This document shows positions 8,880 to 18,880 of a stretch of 64,000 nt of DNA, piece after piece. Origin of the DNA: Diploptera punctata (taxonomy: Eukaryota; Arthropoda; Insecta; Blattodea; Blaberidae). The notes under the pieces were generated by a model. It saw nothing but the letters and a program-made list of their open reading frames with translations. It searched no databases and was not told the DNA's origin. How positions within the stretch are numbered: the first letter of the stretch is position 1; each line of letters opens with the position of its first letter. Both the position numbers and the translations under genes were made by a program. The DNA lies in NCBI GenBank assembly GCA_030220185.1, contig JASPKZ010007286.1, forward strand, positions 930,001-994,000, in the 5' to 3' direction.

Positions 8880-9726
8880 GACATCGGTTAGCTTGAAAAA
8901 TGTGTTTCTTCTTAGCACTCACTTGGTATTAACAAGTGAGCCTAAATATGTAACATTATTTACAGTGTACCGAAATCAAGTTTTCGATACGTGGATTACG
9001 TCATACTGCGCAACCAATACGTCATCGCGTCTCCATTTCTTCTGTGATCTTAGTGAACAGTGCTAAATTCTCTCCTACATACCCCCCCCCCTTTCCTTTA
9101 TGAGCCGTGTTCTATCGCGCATCCTCCCTCTCCCAGTGAACCCTCAAATAAGCTGCGCTTATCTACAACAAGGTCATCATCTGTTGATGAACCACAGGGT
9201 CAAGTCTATACAAGCTCGGGGGAGCTTGTTTTGTTTTGTTCGTCCCTTAGGCCAGTGTAGGGCTAAAAGGACCTTGTACTCCTAGCCCTTGGCGGGACTG
9301 GTGAAAGTTAATAGAATAGTTTACGTATTTTTTTCTTTTATTGCTTTGTTTAGATGACCAATAAGGTTATTGTTTCTTTCTTTTTTCTCATTTTATTTTT
9401 CAATGTTAAACTAATTATCTATTATTATTTGAATGTTATATCTGATTGTTTTTTTTTTACTTTTATTGAATATAAGATATCTGCTTTTAGTTAACTTCTG
9501 TCCATTGATTCAGTAGCTAGTCATGTCAGATATGAGTATTAAGTTCCAAAACTTTCCCAAGCGAATATGATTTCCTCTTTCCTTGAAACTTCCACGATTA
9601 TAATCTGTATAGCTTACAATATATTACATGCTTAACAATCTATTGAAGAAATACAAGTTAATCTTTGCCTTTTACGGGCCCGGGCAAAGATATGTTAATT
9701 TGAGCAATCTATGTTCCCAATTCAAA
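8880..9726. other. Unassigned
   Basis: AT-rich sequence with a short poly-C run near 9080. No feature I can support. Confidence 0.4.
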
Positions 9727-10615
9727 GTAATTATCATAAGTAATGCCACGAGTGATTTCCAAATTATCGATAAATTCACGACTCACGAAGTGAGGAGTGA
9801 ATTTATCTAGAGAATTTGGAAATCAAGAGTGGCATTTATTAGGACTATTTAACGAATAAAATTAAGCTGTTTACTCACAAATCATTATTTAACTATCCAT
9901 CCATAGTAATTCTGCCCGAAGGCAGGTCCTTCACTGCGATCATAGCATTTTCATTCTATGCTTGCAGTTTTACTAGGGAAATGTAGGTGTGGTAGCTTCC
10001 CGTTGCTTTCCACATTTTAACTACAGTTATTTTAAAATATTTATATATTTAGTGTAAACGGCGATGTTTGAAAACAAATGAAAAACGATAGGTACGTTTC
10101 ATCTGCTTCTTTTGTTTTCACTGCAACCAGATCATACTATTTATTGTCAAAGGAACGCAATATTGTAAGAATGCTCTCTAGTGGAGAAAAAATGAAACAC
10201 ATCAAACTGTATATTAATTCATTTCTGATGTCGTATGATGTAAATATGACAATTATATTTTTCTGGATTGTTACCTGGAAAAAAATACATTTAAGAAAGT
10301 GCAAACAGTGGTTTCTTTTTTTGGTGGTATAATCAATTGCTACAAATGTTTTTATATTAACTCCCGCATGCGGCATGTGTTGACATTCATGCACTATATA
10401 TACAATCTGGTAGCCGTATTTCTCACAGGCTCAGTCACTGCAAAATAATGGTCAGACCTGTTCAGAATGTTAAAAAGGAGGAGCTTTTTTAATATGGTAA
10501 TTATAACACTGATAAATATTTCGTGAAACACGACTCTGATTGGTTGTAAAACAGAAATCATTGAAACGTGATTGGCCATTGAGTCCCATTTAGAGCATGA
10601 GTTAAATAGTCAACA
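9727..10615 (+). repeat. Hairpin-headed repeat HHR, copy 2, near complete
   Basis: Runs from 'aattatcataagtaatgcca' to 'gcatgagttaaatagtcaac'. The head hairpin (9745-9835) is intact. The only interruption is the SINE-D fragment at 9896-10015. Length without it is about 770 bp. Confidence 0.8.
9896..10015 (-). mobile_element. SINE-D 3' fragment inside HHR
   Basis: 5'-truncated SINE-D flanked by the 8-bp direct repeat tttaacta at 9888-9895 and 10016-10023. Confidence 0.8.
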
Positions 10616-11060
10616 ACATTGGTATGATCCAGCACCAACGCGGTTCAATTTTAGGTAGCAGAACGCCCGGTGCAATTTTTGGTAGCATTGAGCGTGGTTT
10701 AAATAGTAATGCTGTTACAGCGCGACCGGTGCAACAGAATTAAATTTATTTTATGAAAATGTGGGCTTACTTCCATAGGTCAGTAGTCATGTATACTATA
10801 CATAATTTCTGATAAAATTTTTAATGTTATGTGTTGTTCTATGGTTACTTTCAGTACGAAGGGTTGGTAACTAATTGCTAGTGTGACTGTGTCGCCATCA
10901 TGCAAGTTTGCAGGTCAAGGCTTTGGAAGTATGACTTGTCACTGTGTCCGTGAAAGCTTTCACATGTGTGTTGTTACTATGATGTCGAAGTAAGTTTCCT
11001 TACTGGGAAGAGTACAACGTGTACCTTAGAGAATGCAACAGACCTCGTGCGATTTACGAC
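10616..11060. other. Unassigned
   Basis: Apart from two similar phrases ('ggtgcaatttttggtagca', 'ggttcaattttaggtagca') I see no structure. Confidence 0.4.
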
Positions 11061-11064
11061 CGAC

Positions 11065-11190
11065 CAACGGATAAAAATAATTTTCGAAAATGGTTTTCCG
11101 AATGTAAGGAAATATTTTCCAAGTGTTTCATATGATCATCGTGGCAAGTCAACAATTCGCCTATCGCCATACAGGCCAAAAACAATTCCC
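11065..11190 (+). pseudogene. Possible transposase helix-turn-helix relic
   Basis: The frame reads TTDQRIKIIFENGFPNVRKY and, 12 residues on, GKSTIRL. It loosely resembles the N-terminal helix-turn-helix of mariner/Tc-type transposases (QR..II..F..NG....V.......STIR). No TIRs are visible and the match is weak. It could belong with the Tc1 relic at 11821. Confidence 0.25.
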
Positions 11191-11493
11191 TGTATTACGA
11201 AACTGAAGATCTGAGCCCAATTTACGGCACTGAAATGCTAGGTGTATACGCAGATAAGGTGTCAATATATCAAGATAAGGCTTCAACCTATAGTTCGGAT
11301 TCAACCCTCTGAAACCTACACAGAATGGAACAGGAAACATCAATGTACAGCCTTAGACAAAAAAAAAAGAGTCATCTCTTGAACGCATATTTCTATTAAG
11401 TCCTACTCGACACAGCGCTGAGTTCACACTAGTAAACTAGTCATAACTGTGCACTGCGTTATGTGGCATGAACTGAGTGAAGACACTCCTACG

Positions 11494-11572
11494 TGCTTTG
11501 TTAGGTCAGCGGTAAAGCATGCAGTCACTGTTTCTGTTAATGAAGGTCGCTGGTTCGCATCCTCAATTATGT
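11494..11572 (+). other. tRNA-like sequence
   Basis: A-box-like 'ggtcagcggtaaagc' and B-box-like 'ggttcgcatcc' are spaced as in a tRNA. The arms pair poorly. Probably a tRNA-derived relic. Confidence 0.4.
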
Positions 11573-11820
11573 AGTTTTTTCGTGATATTTGTATTAAAAT
11601 GTTTCATGAATTAAATACATTTTATATTGACAATTGAACTAAATCAATGTTAATGTCGTTATTGTAACAATTATTTTACCACATTCAGAGTTTGTTCTAG
11701 GTGATGTCAATGTATTGATTTTAATAGACTGATGCGGACGCGTTCTGCGCAAAAGCAACAGCCTCTAACAAGTTTGTTTATAATGAACTCTAATTGTCCT
11801 TCAAATGCACGAAAGATGGC

Positions 11821-11952
11821 TTATGGGCACAAATTCAGGACGTATGGGATGCTGTAGCCGAAAGTCCACGTGACTGTAGAAAATTGATTGCATCAATGCC
11901 CCGCAGATTGAGGGCGGTAATAGATGCTGAGGGTTCATACACCCGATATTAA
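11821..11952 (+). pseudogene. Tc1-like transposase C-terminus
   Basis: Reads LWAQIQDVWDAVAE and then LIASMPRRLRAVIDAEGSYT, ending RY and a stop codon. W..I...W, L..SMPRR..AVI.A.G..T.Y is the characteristic C-terminus of Tc1-family DDE transposases. The catalytic domain is not recognisable upstream and no TIR was seen. Bases 11953-12130 hold nothing further. Confidence 0.75.
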
Positions 11953-12133
11953 TTTTGTTAAAGTTTTCATTTTAGAAGATATTATTTTCTTTCTTCATTT
12001 AATTATTAGAAGGTTTTCATTTATGTGTTTTGTGTGTGCATTAAAGCCATGAAACTCAAATATAAAATTAAATATGAAAAATTATTACAGGCGAAATGCT
12101 ATCCTAACATTCAGTAAAAAATAAATAAATAAA

Positions 12134-12206
12134 TAGAACGGGAATCGAACCCGTGAGGTTACAAACGCAGATGTTGTGTGTTAAACCTCTCGACCACGCA
12201 AACACA
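12134..12206 (-). other. tRNA-like sequence (minus)
   Basis: On the minus strand: 'gcgtggtcgagaggtttaac' (A box) and 'cacgggttcgattcccgttc' (T arm, perfect 5-bp stem). The acceptor ends do not pair, so this is likely a SINE head or pseudo-tRNA. Confidence 0.45.
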
Positions 12207-12405
12207 CAAAGGCAAGCTCTCTCTTTTATGTTACTTGAGTGTGCACTGCATTAACTAGCAAAACAACACAGTACAATTACTGAAAATTGTGTTAATGTGA
12301 ATAAGGCTTCTGCGAGTGCTCACGAAGTTCCCCGATCGGTTTGGGTGTACATGTTTCCCTTTAGCAACATTCTTGTCAGGCCACTTGATGCTTCTCTCGT
12401 GATTT

Positions 12406-12472
12406 TTGTACCTTTGACTTTTAAAAAAGGGCATTAGGAAATAATGCCCTTTTTTAAAAGTCAAAGGTACAA
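12406..12472. repeat. Perfect 31-bp inverted repeat, 5-nt loop
   Basis: Arms 12406-12436 and 12442-12472 are exact complements (ttgtacctttgactttt at the outer end, gggcatta at the inner end) around the loop ggaaa. Flanks do not continue the pairing. Whether it is transcribed is unknown. Bases 12473-12739 are unassigned. Confidence 0.9.
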
Positions 12473-12739
12473 TAAGACCAGATGCACCCGTGTGTGCTTC
12501 GTAAAAATTTAATATAATGGAGACTGAGGTGCAGAGCCATTATACGCAGTAAGGGGCATCAAATAGAGCAGAATCCACGATGAAGACACGACTTCTCTTA
12601 ACCAAATGAAATTCATCACCGAAGATCGGAAACAACCCTCCATAGTAGTGAACAAAACTTGGGATACACATAAATTCGAACTATATTTTCTTGAAATTCA
12701 CGCCATTTTGGTAGCCCTATATAAACATTTCTCTAATTT

Positions 12740-13105
12740 GTCCACAGCTGTAGTCTCTAAGTAGCATGCTGCTTTGTCTCGCAGCGGGCCCGGATTCAAT
12801 CCCCAGTCGGGAGAAGTTTCCTGGGTGAGGTTTTTTCGGGGTTTTTCCTCACCTGAAAGATAAATGTCAGAAATCAAGGCCCAAATGGTTCCCGAACATC
12901 ATCTGGCCATCATTATCATATTAGTATTAGATTAAGTTTTGGATTAAGGTCTCTCCTGGCGTATCATTACCCATCGTCATCACCAATCATATTATTGCGG
13001 TAGCGTAACCCCGCCTTCCAGGCGCTACAACCTCAGAAGTGGGTTACAATTTCACCAATGCCAGGAGAGATCACCAGAAATATCCAAAAAGGAAAATTGG
13101 GGTAT
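12740..13105 (+). mobile_element. SINE with D head and alternative 3' tail e
   Basis: The head and first body (gcagcgggcccggattcaat, tgggtgaggttttttcgggg) are SINE-D. After the 'ggccatcattatcat' point it carries a different tail: 'gtaaccccgccttccaggcg', 'caacctcagaagtgggttac', 'ccaggagag'. The same head-tail pair occurs at 59892-60245, and the tail alone with another head at 42682-43250. Confidence 0.8.
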
Positions 13106-13129
13106 TATATATATATATATATATATATT
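13106..13129. repeat. (TA)n microsatellite
   Basis: About 24 bp of alternating TA between the SINE and repeat H. Confidence 0.9.
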
Positions 13130-13240
13130 GTTCACTGTTATATTGGTCACTAGATGGTGTTGGAACGAATTCCCACTACCTCTTGTGTGAATTGAGAATA
13201 CTACATATATATAAGAAAAATGTATGTTTGTGTTGGAATT

Positions 13241-13312
13241 CTTGAGTAGCTCAGTTGGTTAGAGCGCTAAACGTACAGAGTTTAGAGCCTCGGGTTCAAA
13301 TCCCGACTCAAG
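13241..13312 (+). tRNA. tRNA-like sequence, first copy
   Basis: 72 nt. Acceptor cttgag/ctcaag, D-stem gctc/gagc with loop agttggtta, a 6-bp anticodon stem ctaaac/gtttag with loop gtacaga (anticodon would be ACA), and a perfect T-arm tcggg-ttcaaat-cccga. The fold is good, but anticodon ACA is not the normal Cys anticodon and the sequence lies in a duplicated repeat. Pseudo-tRNA or SINE head is favoured. Confidence 0.5.
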
Positions 13313-13544
13313 CATACATTTTTCTTTTCATATCATATTTGCCTTCATTGCCAAATGTAATAAAAAATATATTTATAACATCTAAATATACAAGCGTTAC
13401 TGCTATAAAGTAAATATTCTCTTTAAAAAATTGCTTAACTGTTATGTTGGCCACTAGATGGTGTTGGAACGAATTCCCACTACCTCTTGTGTGAATTGAG
13501 AATACTACATATATATAAGAAAAATGTATGTTTGTGTTGGAATT

Positions 13545-13616
13545 CTTGAGTAGCTCAGTTGGTTAGAGTGCAAAACGTACAGAGTTTAGAGACTCGGGTT
13601 CAAATCCCGACTCAAG
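13545..13616 (+). tRNA. tRNA-like sequence, second copy
   Basis: Same as 13241-13312 except three substitutions. Two of them (gcgctaaac to gtgcaaaac) weaken the D and anticodon stems, as expected for decay without selection. Confidence 0.45.
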
Positions 13617-13645
13617 CATTCATTTTTCTTTTCATATCATATATA

Positions 13646-13902
13646 TATATCGCTCATTTGCTGCAACAACGTCATAACTCAAAAAAACATAGTTTTTTCA
13701 GAAGAAGCATTTAAAGGTTTGACATCCATATACCTTTGCCTGTATTTGCCATAAATATCAAATTGCTATACCAACTAATTGTATACAATAGCTTATGTCA
13801 TTCTTTCTGAATATACAACTGATTTTTGTCTTTCATGTAGTACAACAACTCAAAATCGTCAATTTTTTAGTTATGACGTTGTTGCAGCAAATGAGCGATA
13901 TA
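13646..13902. mobile_element. MITE with 34-bp perfect TIRs
   Basis: 13646-13679 (tatatcgctcatttgctgca...) is the exact reverse complement of 13869-13902. The 257-bp element has no coding capacity. Flanks are TA-rich, so a TA target is possible but not provable here. Confidence 0.85.
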
Positions 13903-14224
13903 TTGTCAAACATCTTGTAACCAGAGCAATAGAAAAAGGAGACTTAATTGATGCAATAAACACGTAACCTGGACTATAATCAAACGTAAACATGTAATGT
14001 GATCTGACGAATCAACTTCCACATTATTGCCCACCATTTACATATCACACCTTGGGAAGAAGAGAGCCACAGGTCTTAAAATGTCATAAATTGAGTTAAG
14101 ACTAGTATCTGCTTAAAAAAATGGTTACAAATTCATTTCTTTAAGACCACAAACCATGTGCAACAAAATAGAGACATCATAAAGTTGCGTCCATATCAAA
14201 AATTCAATTTACTATACCATTTTT
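13903..14224. other. Unassigned
   Basis: No repeat, coding or RNA signal recognised. Confidence 0.4.
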
Positions 14225-14525
14225 TTTTTCACCGCTGTGGTCTCGAGGTAGCGGGCCCGGGTTCGATTCCCGATCGGGACATGCTCCTGGGTGAGGTTTT
14301 ATTCGGGGTTTTACCTCACCTGTAGGTTAAATGTCAGAAAGCTTAGGGCCCAAACGGTCCTCGAAAATCATCCGGCCATCATCATCATCCCTCACCGGTA
14401 GGAAAGCAACGGCAAGTTACCACACCTATAATTCCCTAGTAAAGCTGCAAAGCATAGCATAAAAATGCTATGATTGCAGTGAAAGAACTGCCCTCGGGCA
14501 GAATTACTATGAATGGATGGATACA
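14225..14525 (+). mobile_element. SINE-D
   Basis: Head 'ccgctgtggtctcgaggtag' then 'ggttcgattcccgatcggga', with the usual body and 3' end 'gaattactatgaatggatgg'. A short deletion removes the 'tgctgccttgtcacgcagc' section of the head. Confidence 0.85.
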
Positions 14526-14612
14526 TTTTAAAAAGTTTAATTGCGAGTAACTCGGAACTAAACGTTTTACACTTGTGGCCGTTTTCTTCCCAAGGTGCGA
14601 TATGTGACGAAT

Positions 14613-14702
14613 ACTGTCCAGATTGGAGGATGGTAGAATAAATGGTTTAAGCGGAAATTCTACAATTCTATTTCCGCACTGGAAGGAAGGGTAATTGCCA
14701 AG
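14613..14702 (+). repeat. Segment X', first part
   Basis: 'tttaagcggaaattcta' through 'cactggaaggaaggg' matches 16862-16960 beside the SIPA1L exon. X' is split by about 990 bp of HHR, SINE-B and LINE sequence and resumes at 15693-15735 ('caggcattgtttcctataga'). Confidence 0.7.
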
Positions 14703-14714
14703 ATTTACGAAGGT

Positions 14715-15344
14715 TATGTTTTATTAGCGCATATGAGAGATAATATAAAAACATTTGTAACAATTGATTATACCGCCAAAAAAAAGAAACCACTCTTTGC
14801 ACTTTCTTAAACAAATTATTTTCCAGGAAATGACGCAGAAAAATATAATTAACATATTTACATCATAGGACATCCGATTGAGGGTCTTTCCACTTTTCAG
14901 CGGTTGCCCTTTTACCAGCCGGCTGCTGGACCTTCACATCCACATGTGTCAATCACAGAGGTAGATGATCAACAGCCAGTGTAGGGGTGACATGTGGTTA
15001 GCATGTCGAGTCCCCCAGCCGTTATAGCTGGTTCCTCAACCTGGAGCCGCTACTTATTGCAGCTACCCAATTGCCTCACGATGCTGGGTGGGCACCGGTC
15101 CCATACTGGCCGAAATACCATGAGAAAATTCCTTCCCCCATGGAGACTCGAACCAGCGCAAGTCCCGTAGCTCTGCGCCAAGGCTTCCTACCTTAACCGC
15201 TCGGCTACGGCGCGGGACACATCATAGGACATCAGAAATTAATTAATACCTATAACGTTGGTTATAAATTTCTCCACTAGGGTGCATTCTTACAACATTG
15301 CGATCTTTTGGCAATAAATAACATTATGATCTGGTTGCAGTGAT
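14715..15344 (-). repeat. Hairpin-headed repeat HHR, partial, split by SINE-B
   Basis: Two parts, 14715-14874 and 15219-15344, align with the middle of the copy at 15737-16505 (shared 'aaacatttgtaacaa' and 'acatcataggacatc'). The rest is replaced by a LINE fragment from 15345. Confidence 0.75.
14875..15218 (-). mobile_element. SINE-B, full length, with TSD
   Basis: Flanked by the 15-bp direct repeat acatcataggacatc at 14860-14874 and 15219-15233. The 344-bp element has an intact tRNA-like head at its right end. Confidence 0.95.
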
Positions 15345-15690
15345 ATGGGATGAAAATATCAAAAAAGTAATTGATGACAAACGTGAAGCATACAAAAAAT
15401 TCTTGTCTACAAAAAAAGATGAAGATAAAGTAGAGTATCATAGGAAGAGAGCCATAGCTAAAATTGAAGTTCGCAGAAAACATAAACAAAGCTGGGAACA
15501 ATTTGTATCATTTTTGTAAAATTATATCACTAGGCCTCAACCGAAAATATACAAAGTTTTAAAACATTTAAATAATGATTCAAAAGAAAATGCACATTTA
15601 AATTGTATATCTAAAGAATCTTGGCTTAACTACTTTCATAATTTATGGACACAAAAGGATGATTTATTACAAATACCAATCTCTAATATG
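15345..15690 (+). pseudogene. LINE ORF2 linker fragment
   Basis: Reads VIWDENIKKVIDDKREAYKK, then EYHRKRAIAKIEVRRKHKQS and, after a stop, a frame with ILKHLNNDSK-like and WLNYFHNLW text. W.E.....EKR.AY.K.L....... Y...R..... R..K...W is the region between endonuclease and reverse transcriptase in RTE-like LINEs. It has several breaks and no RT motifs. Confidence 0.65.
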
Positions 15691-15736
15691 GTCATGTTCA
15701 TTCAGACGCGCAGGCATTGTTTCCTATAGAGGATTT

Positions 15737-16505
15737 AATTATCTTGACTATTTAACGCATGCCCCAAATGGGAGTCAATGACCAATCACATTTCAATGAT
15801 TTTTTATTTACAACCAATCACAGTCGTGTTTCGCCTAGAATTTACCAACTAAAGTTTATCATATTAAAGAAAGCACCTCCTTTTTAACATTCTGAATAGG
15901 TCATAGCATTATTTTGCAGTGACTGACTCTACAAGAAATACGGCTACTAGATTGTATATATAGTGCACAGATGTCAACACATAGCGCTTGCAGGAGTTAA
16001 TATAAAAACATTTGTAACAACTGATTATAACACAAAAAGAAAACCACTGTTTGCACTTTCTTAAACTAATTATTTTCCAGGAAATAACGTTGCAGAAAAA
16101 TATATTTCACATATTTACATCATAGGACATCAGAAATTAATTAATACCTATAACGTTGGTTATAAATTTCTCCACTGGGATGCATTCTTATAACACTGCG
16201 ATCCTTTGGCAATAAATAATATGATCTGGTTGCAGTGATCGAACAAAAGAAGAAAATGAAGCGTACCAATCGTTTCTCATTTGTTTTCAAACATCGCCGT
16301 TTACATTAAATATATAAATATTTTAAAATAACTATAGTTAAGTAATGATTTGTGAGTAAACAGCTTAATTTTATTCGTTAAATAGTTCTAACAAATGCCA
16401 CTCTTGGATTTCCAAATTCTCTAGATAAATTCACTCCTCACTTCGTGAGTCGTGAATTCATCGATAATTTGGAAATCACTCGTGGCATTACTTATGATAA
16501 TAGGA
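15737..16505 (-). repeat. Hairpin-headed repeat HHR, near-complete copy
   Basis: The reverse complement of 9727-10615 without its SINE. The head hairpin lies at 16390-16495 and the tail 'ttgactatttaacgcatgcc' at the left. Confidence 0.8.
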
Positions 16506-16860
16506 TCTAACCTTTTTTTTTATTCCTTTACAATATACTACAAATACCGTACTGAAATGAAAACAGCCTACAGAGCGCACTAATGACTATCAGATGTGAA
16601 CAGAAGAGTACACATGTAATGTACTGCACTAAACGGCATAATAACAGACGCAGCGTCTTCATAAATTCATGAAGAAGTGCATCGAACCCAGTGCCTTTCT
16701 GAAAAGTAAGCTTACACCCGCATTGAAGTTCCCGACATTTCCAGGGTTGTACTGATCCAGAATTACTTTCCAGACCTTAAGTTACTAATCAAAAGTAGTT
16801 GTATTTCGACCCCTCTTCAAACTCCTGAAACTAGTGCGCAACCTTCTTAATCACCCTGTA
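16506..16860. other. Unassigned, with a B-box-like trace
   Basis: Only a minus-strand 'ggcactgggttcgatgcac' trace of a tRNA B box near 16680. Otherwise nothing. Confidence 0.35.
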
Positions 16861-16861
16861 T

Positions 16862-17038
16862 ATGGCGAATACCGCCTAGATTGAAGGATGGTGCAACAAA
16901 CAGTTTAAGCGGAAATTCTATAGATTCTATTTCCACACTGGAAGGAAGGATAATTGACAAGGTTTGCAAACGTATTTTAAGTGAACATGTTCATACAGAC
17001 ACGCAGGCATTGTTTCCTATAGAGGATGTAATTTTCTA
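16862..17038 (+). repeat. Segment X, next to the SIPA1L exon
   Basis: Matches the split copy X' at 14613-14702 plus 15693-15735 in the same order and orientation. It ends 20 bp from the exon's 5' splice site, so it is intronic. Confidence 0.7.
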
Positions 17039-17059
17039 GGATGATAGAAAAGTTCTTAC

Positions 17060-17313
17060 CTTGTCCATAGAAGTAACTGCGGTAGTACCGAGCTCCTTGA
17101 TCCACACTTTCGATGGCTCTCGGATGACGTTGGTATGGACAAGTACCATGTCGCCAGTGAGTTTCTCCCGGTGGAAATTCCAACACAGATACACCATACG
17201 CCATCGGAGGTCGATGCAGAGGGCGTCGCTGTGTGTTCTGAGGCGACTGTCCCCGCGTCAAGCTCACCACTCGCTCTTCTTCGCCACCGATCTCATTTCG
17301 GAAAAACGGACAA
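17060..17313 (-). CDS. SIPA1L: SIPA1-like RapGAP, downstream exon (partial gene)
   Basis: On the minus strand the exon follows an acceptor (attaattttgcag) and ends at a strong donor (gacaag|gtaagaa). It begins with one base that completes a Ser codon with the two bases left by the exon at 19722-20653, and the 254 nt stay open. It reads [20 protein letters not shown], then a basic Pro/His-rich stretch, and ends [11 protein letters not shown] with one base over. In SIPA1-like proteins a YY..YF.G(K/Q) segment of this kind leads into the Rap GTPase-activating domain, which would lie on exons outside the window. Neighbouring segment X is intronic. Family assignment is from motif recall, not a search. 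Confidence 0.75.
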
Positions 17314-17639
17314 CTGCAAAATTAATAACACCTCGATATTCAATATTGCATTATCTAAAACGAATGCGACTTTGAAATGGCAAGTATACGTGAAATGGAT
17401 GGAGGATCAAATTTTAATTAAGTATGTTTTCTCTAAGGAAGGATCCCGCCAACTTGTTTCAACACGGAGAGAGGGAAAGCCAACGATGTTAAACAAATAA
17501 TAATTAATTGCTAATTATCTGATTTCGATAGAAGTTAAATTAATCAGCTATTGATACAAAAGATCCAGAAATTAATAAAAAAAGGGTAGATTAAGACATT
17601 TTTAATTAATTATCGTGGAATGACATCAATTCCGTTTAT

Positions 17640-17875
17640 TGGCATATTAATCCTTAAATTGTCAAAACACAAATGTCTTCCGTTAGTTATTTGAATGTGG
17701 CGGACCGCAGTGAAAACGGAATATTGTATAACGAAATATTGGTATTTTTATGTACAGTATATTGTATAATTAGACACATATTTAAGTGGTCTCTTTTTGT
17801 TCGTTTTCTTCTGATTTATTAAAAAATATTAAATTAATTAAACCAACTGATGTGTCCAAAAGGCCTAAATTATAT
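17640..17875 (+). repeat. Inverted repeat N, left copy
   Basis: 'gaatgtggcggaccgcagtg' through 'aattaaaccaactgatgt' is repeated in reverse orientation at 22295-22495. Similarity covers about 185 bp with scattered changes. Confidence 0.75.
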
Positions 17876-17924
17876 TTTATGGAGTGGGAATGTAATCAAG
17901 AGAACTAAATTATTAGTATAGTAA

Positions 17925-18341
17925 CACAATATTGTGAAGACTATTTTATTATATGGTGCGGAAACATGGACATTGAAGCAAAAACAAAGAAATAAATTAT
18001 TAGTCACAGAAATTGACTTTTTAAGAAGATCGGCAAGAATATCAAAATTAGACAAAATAAAAAATAATACAATAAAAGAAATTATGAATGTAGAAAAGGA
18101 TATTGTACAAGAGATTGATGATATCCAATTAAGATGTTATGGGCATATAATTAGAAGAAGGGACACAGAAACAAACAAAGAAATATTGAAATGGATACCT
18201 CCAGAAAAAGGGAAATGTGGTAGACCAAAGCCAATGTGGATAAAGGGAATTCAAGACAACATGAAGAAGAGAAATGTATCAGAAACAGACACGCAAGACC
18301 GGGGAGTGTGGAAGAACAAAATAGTATATTTTGGTTGAGGA
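17925..18341 (+). pseudogene. LINE ORF2 C-terminus in the SIPA1L intron
   Basis: Reads LLYGAETWTLKQKQRNKL, then FLRRSARISKLDKI, RCYGHIIRRRD, and GRPKPMWIKGIQ, ending KIVYFG. This is the post-RT region of an RTE-like LINE (YG.E.W, RRSA, YGHI.R, GRP..W). It is antisense to the host gene. No TSD was found. Confidence 0.7.
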
Positions 18342-18880
18342 TACCTGTGTGAATAACAGAAACAATCCTGAAATAAAATACATCAAATCCATTAGAGAAA
18401 TATCGAAAGACTTGTTACTTTGAACAGGCCTATACTAACTTCTCAAAGTAACGTAATGAAGTTTTTCTTCTTAAACTACATTTACAGGAAAACTAGTTAT
18501 TCCATGAAAAAAATCTGAAAGTTTGCATTATTTTTATTTTTTAAAAGAACGTCTGAAGTGATCAATACTCGTATGAATTTTTCTTAAGTTCTGCATTATA
18601 GAAAGCAATCGTAGCGCTTGAATGAAATTACCTCATACTATTAATTCTACAAAAAAAAATGCGTTTTAAAAAGAGAGTACGAACAAAACAAAATGAAACA
18701 TGGGAGGCACGTGCGCTACCACATGCTTAATGTACATAATGCTATCATATTACACACATACAAATATCTCGTATGACGACCATATGTCGAGAAGGGTCAA
18801 TCTCTACTATCAGCTGTAACTAAACAACACTGACTCTTTGTTATTTCATAGTTTCAAAGGGACAATAAGTAAACTATAAT

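Larger units (their letters stand above)
13130..13630 (+). repeat. Repeat H plus tRNA-like sequence, duplicated
   Basis: Two near-identical blocks of about 200 bp (13130-13330 and 13433-13630) start 'actgttat.ttgg.cactag' and end in a tRNA-like sequence. They are offset by about 303 bp with 'tgctataaagtaaatattct' between them. The same non-tRNA part is at 6236-6340. Confidence 0.8.

Noticed and set aside
10966..11214. Independent host gene
   Set aside because: The 82-residue frame has no splice or promoter support and its only faint similarity is to a transposase helix-turn-helix.
13241..13312. Functional tRNA-Cys gene
   Set aside because: Anticodon would be ACA, and the sequence is part of a duplicated dispersed repeat; kept as tRNA-like.
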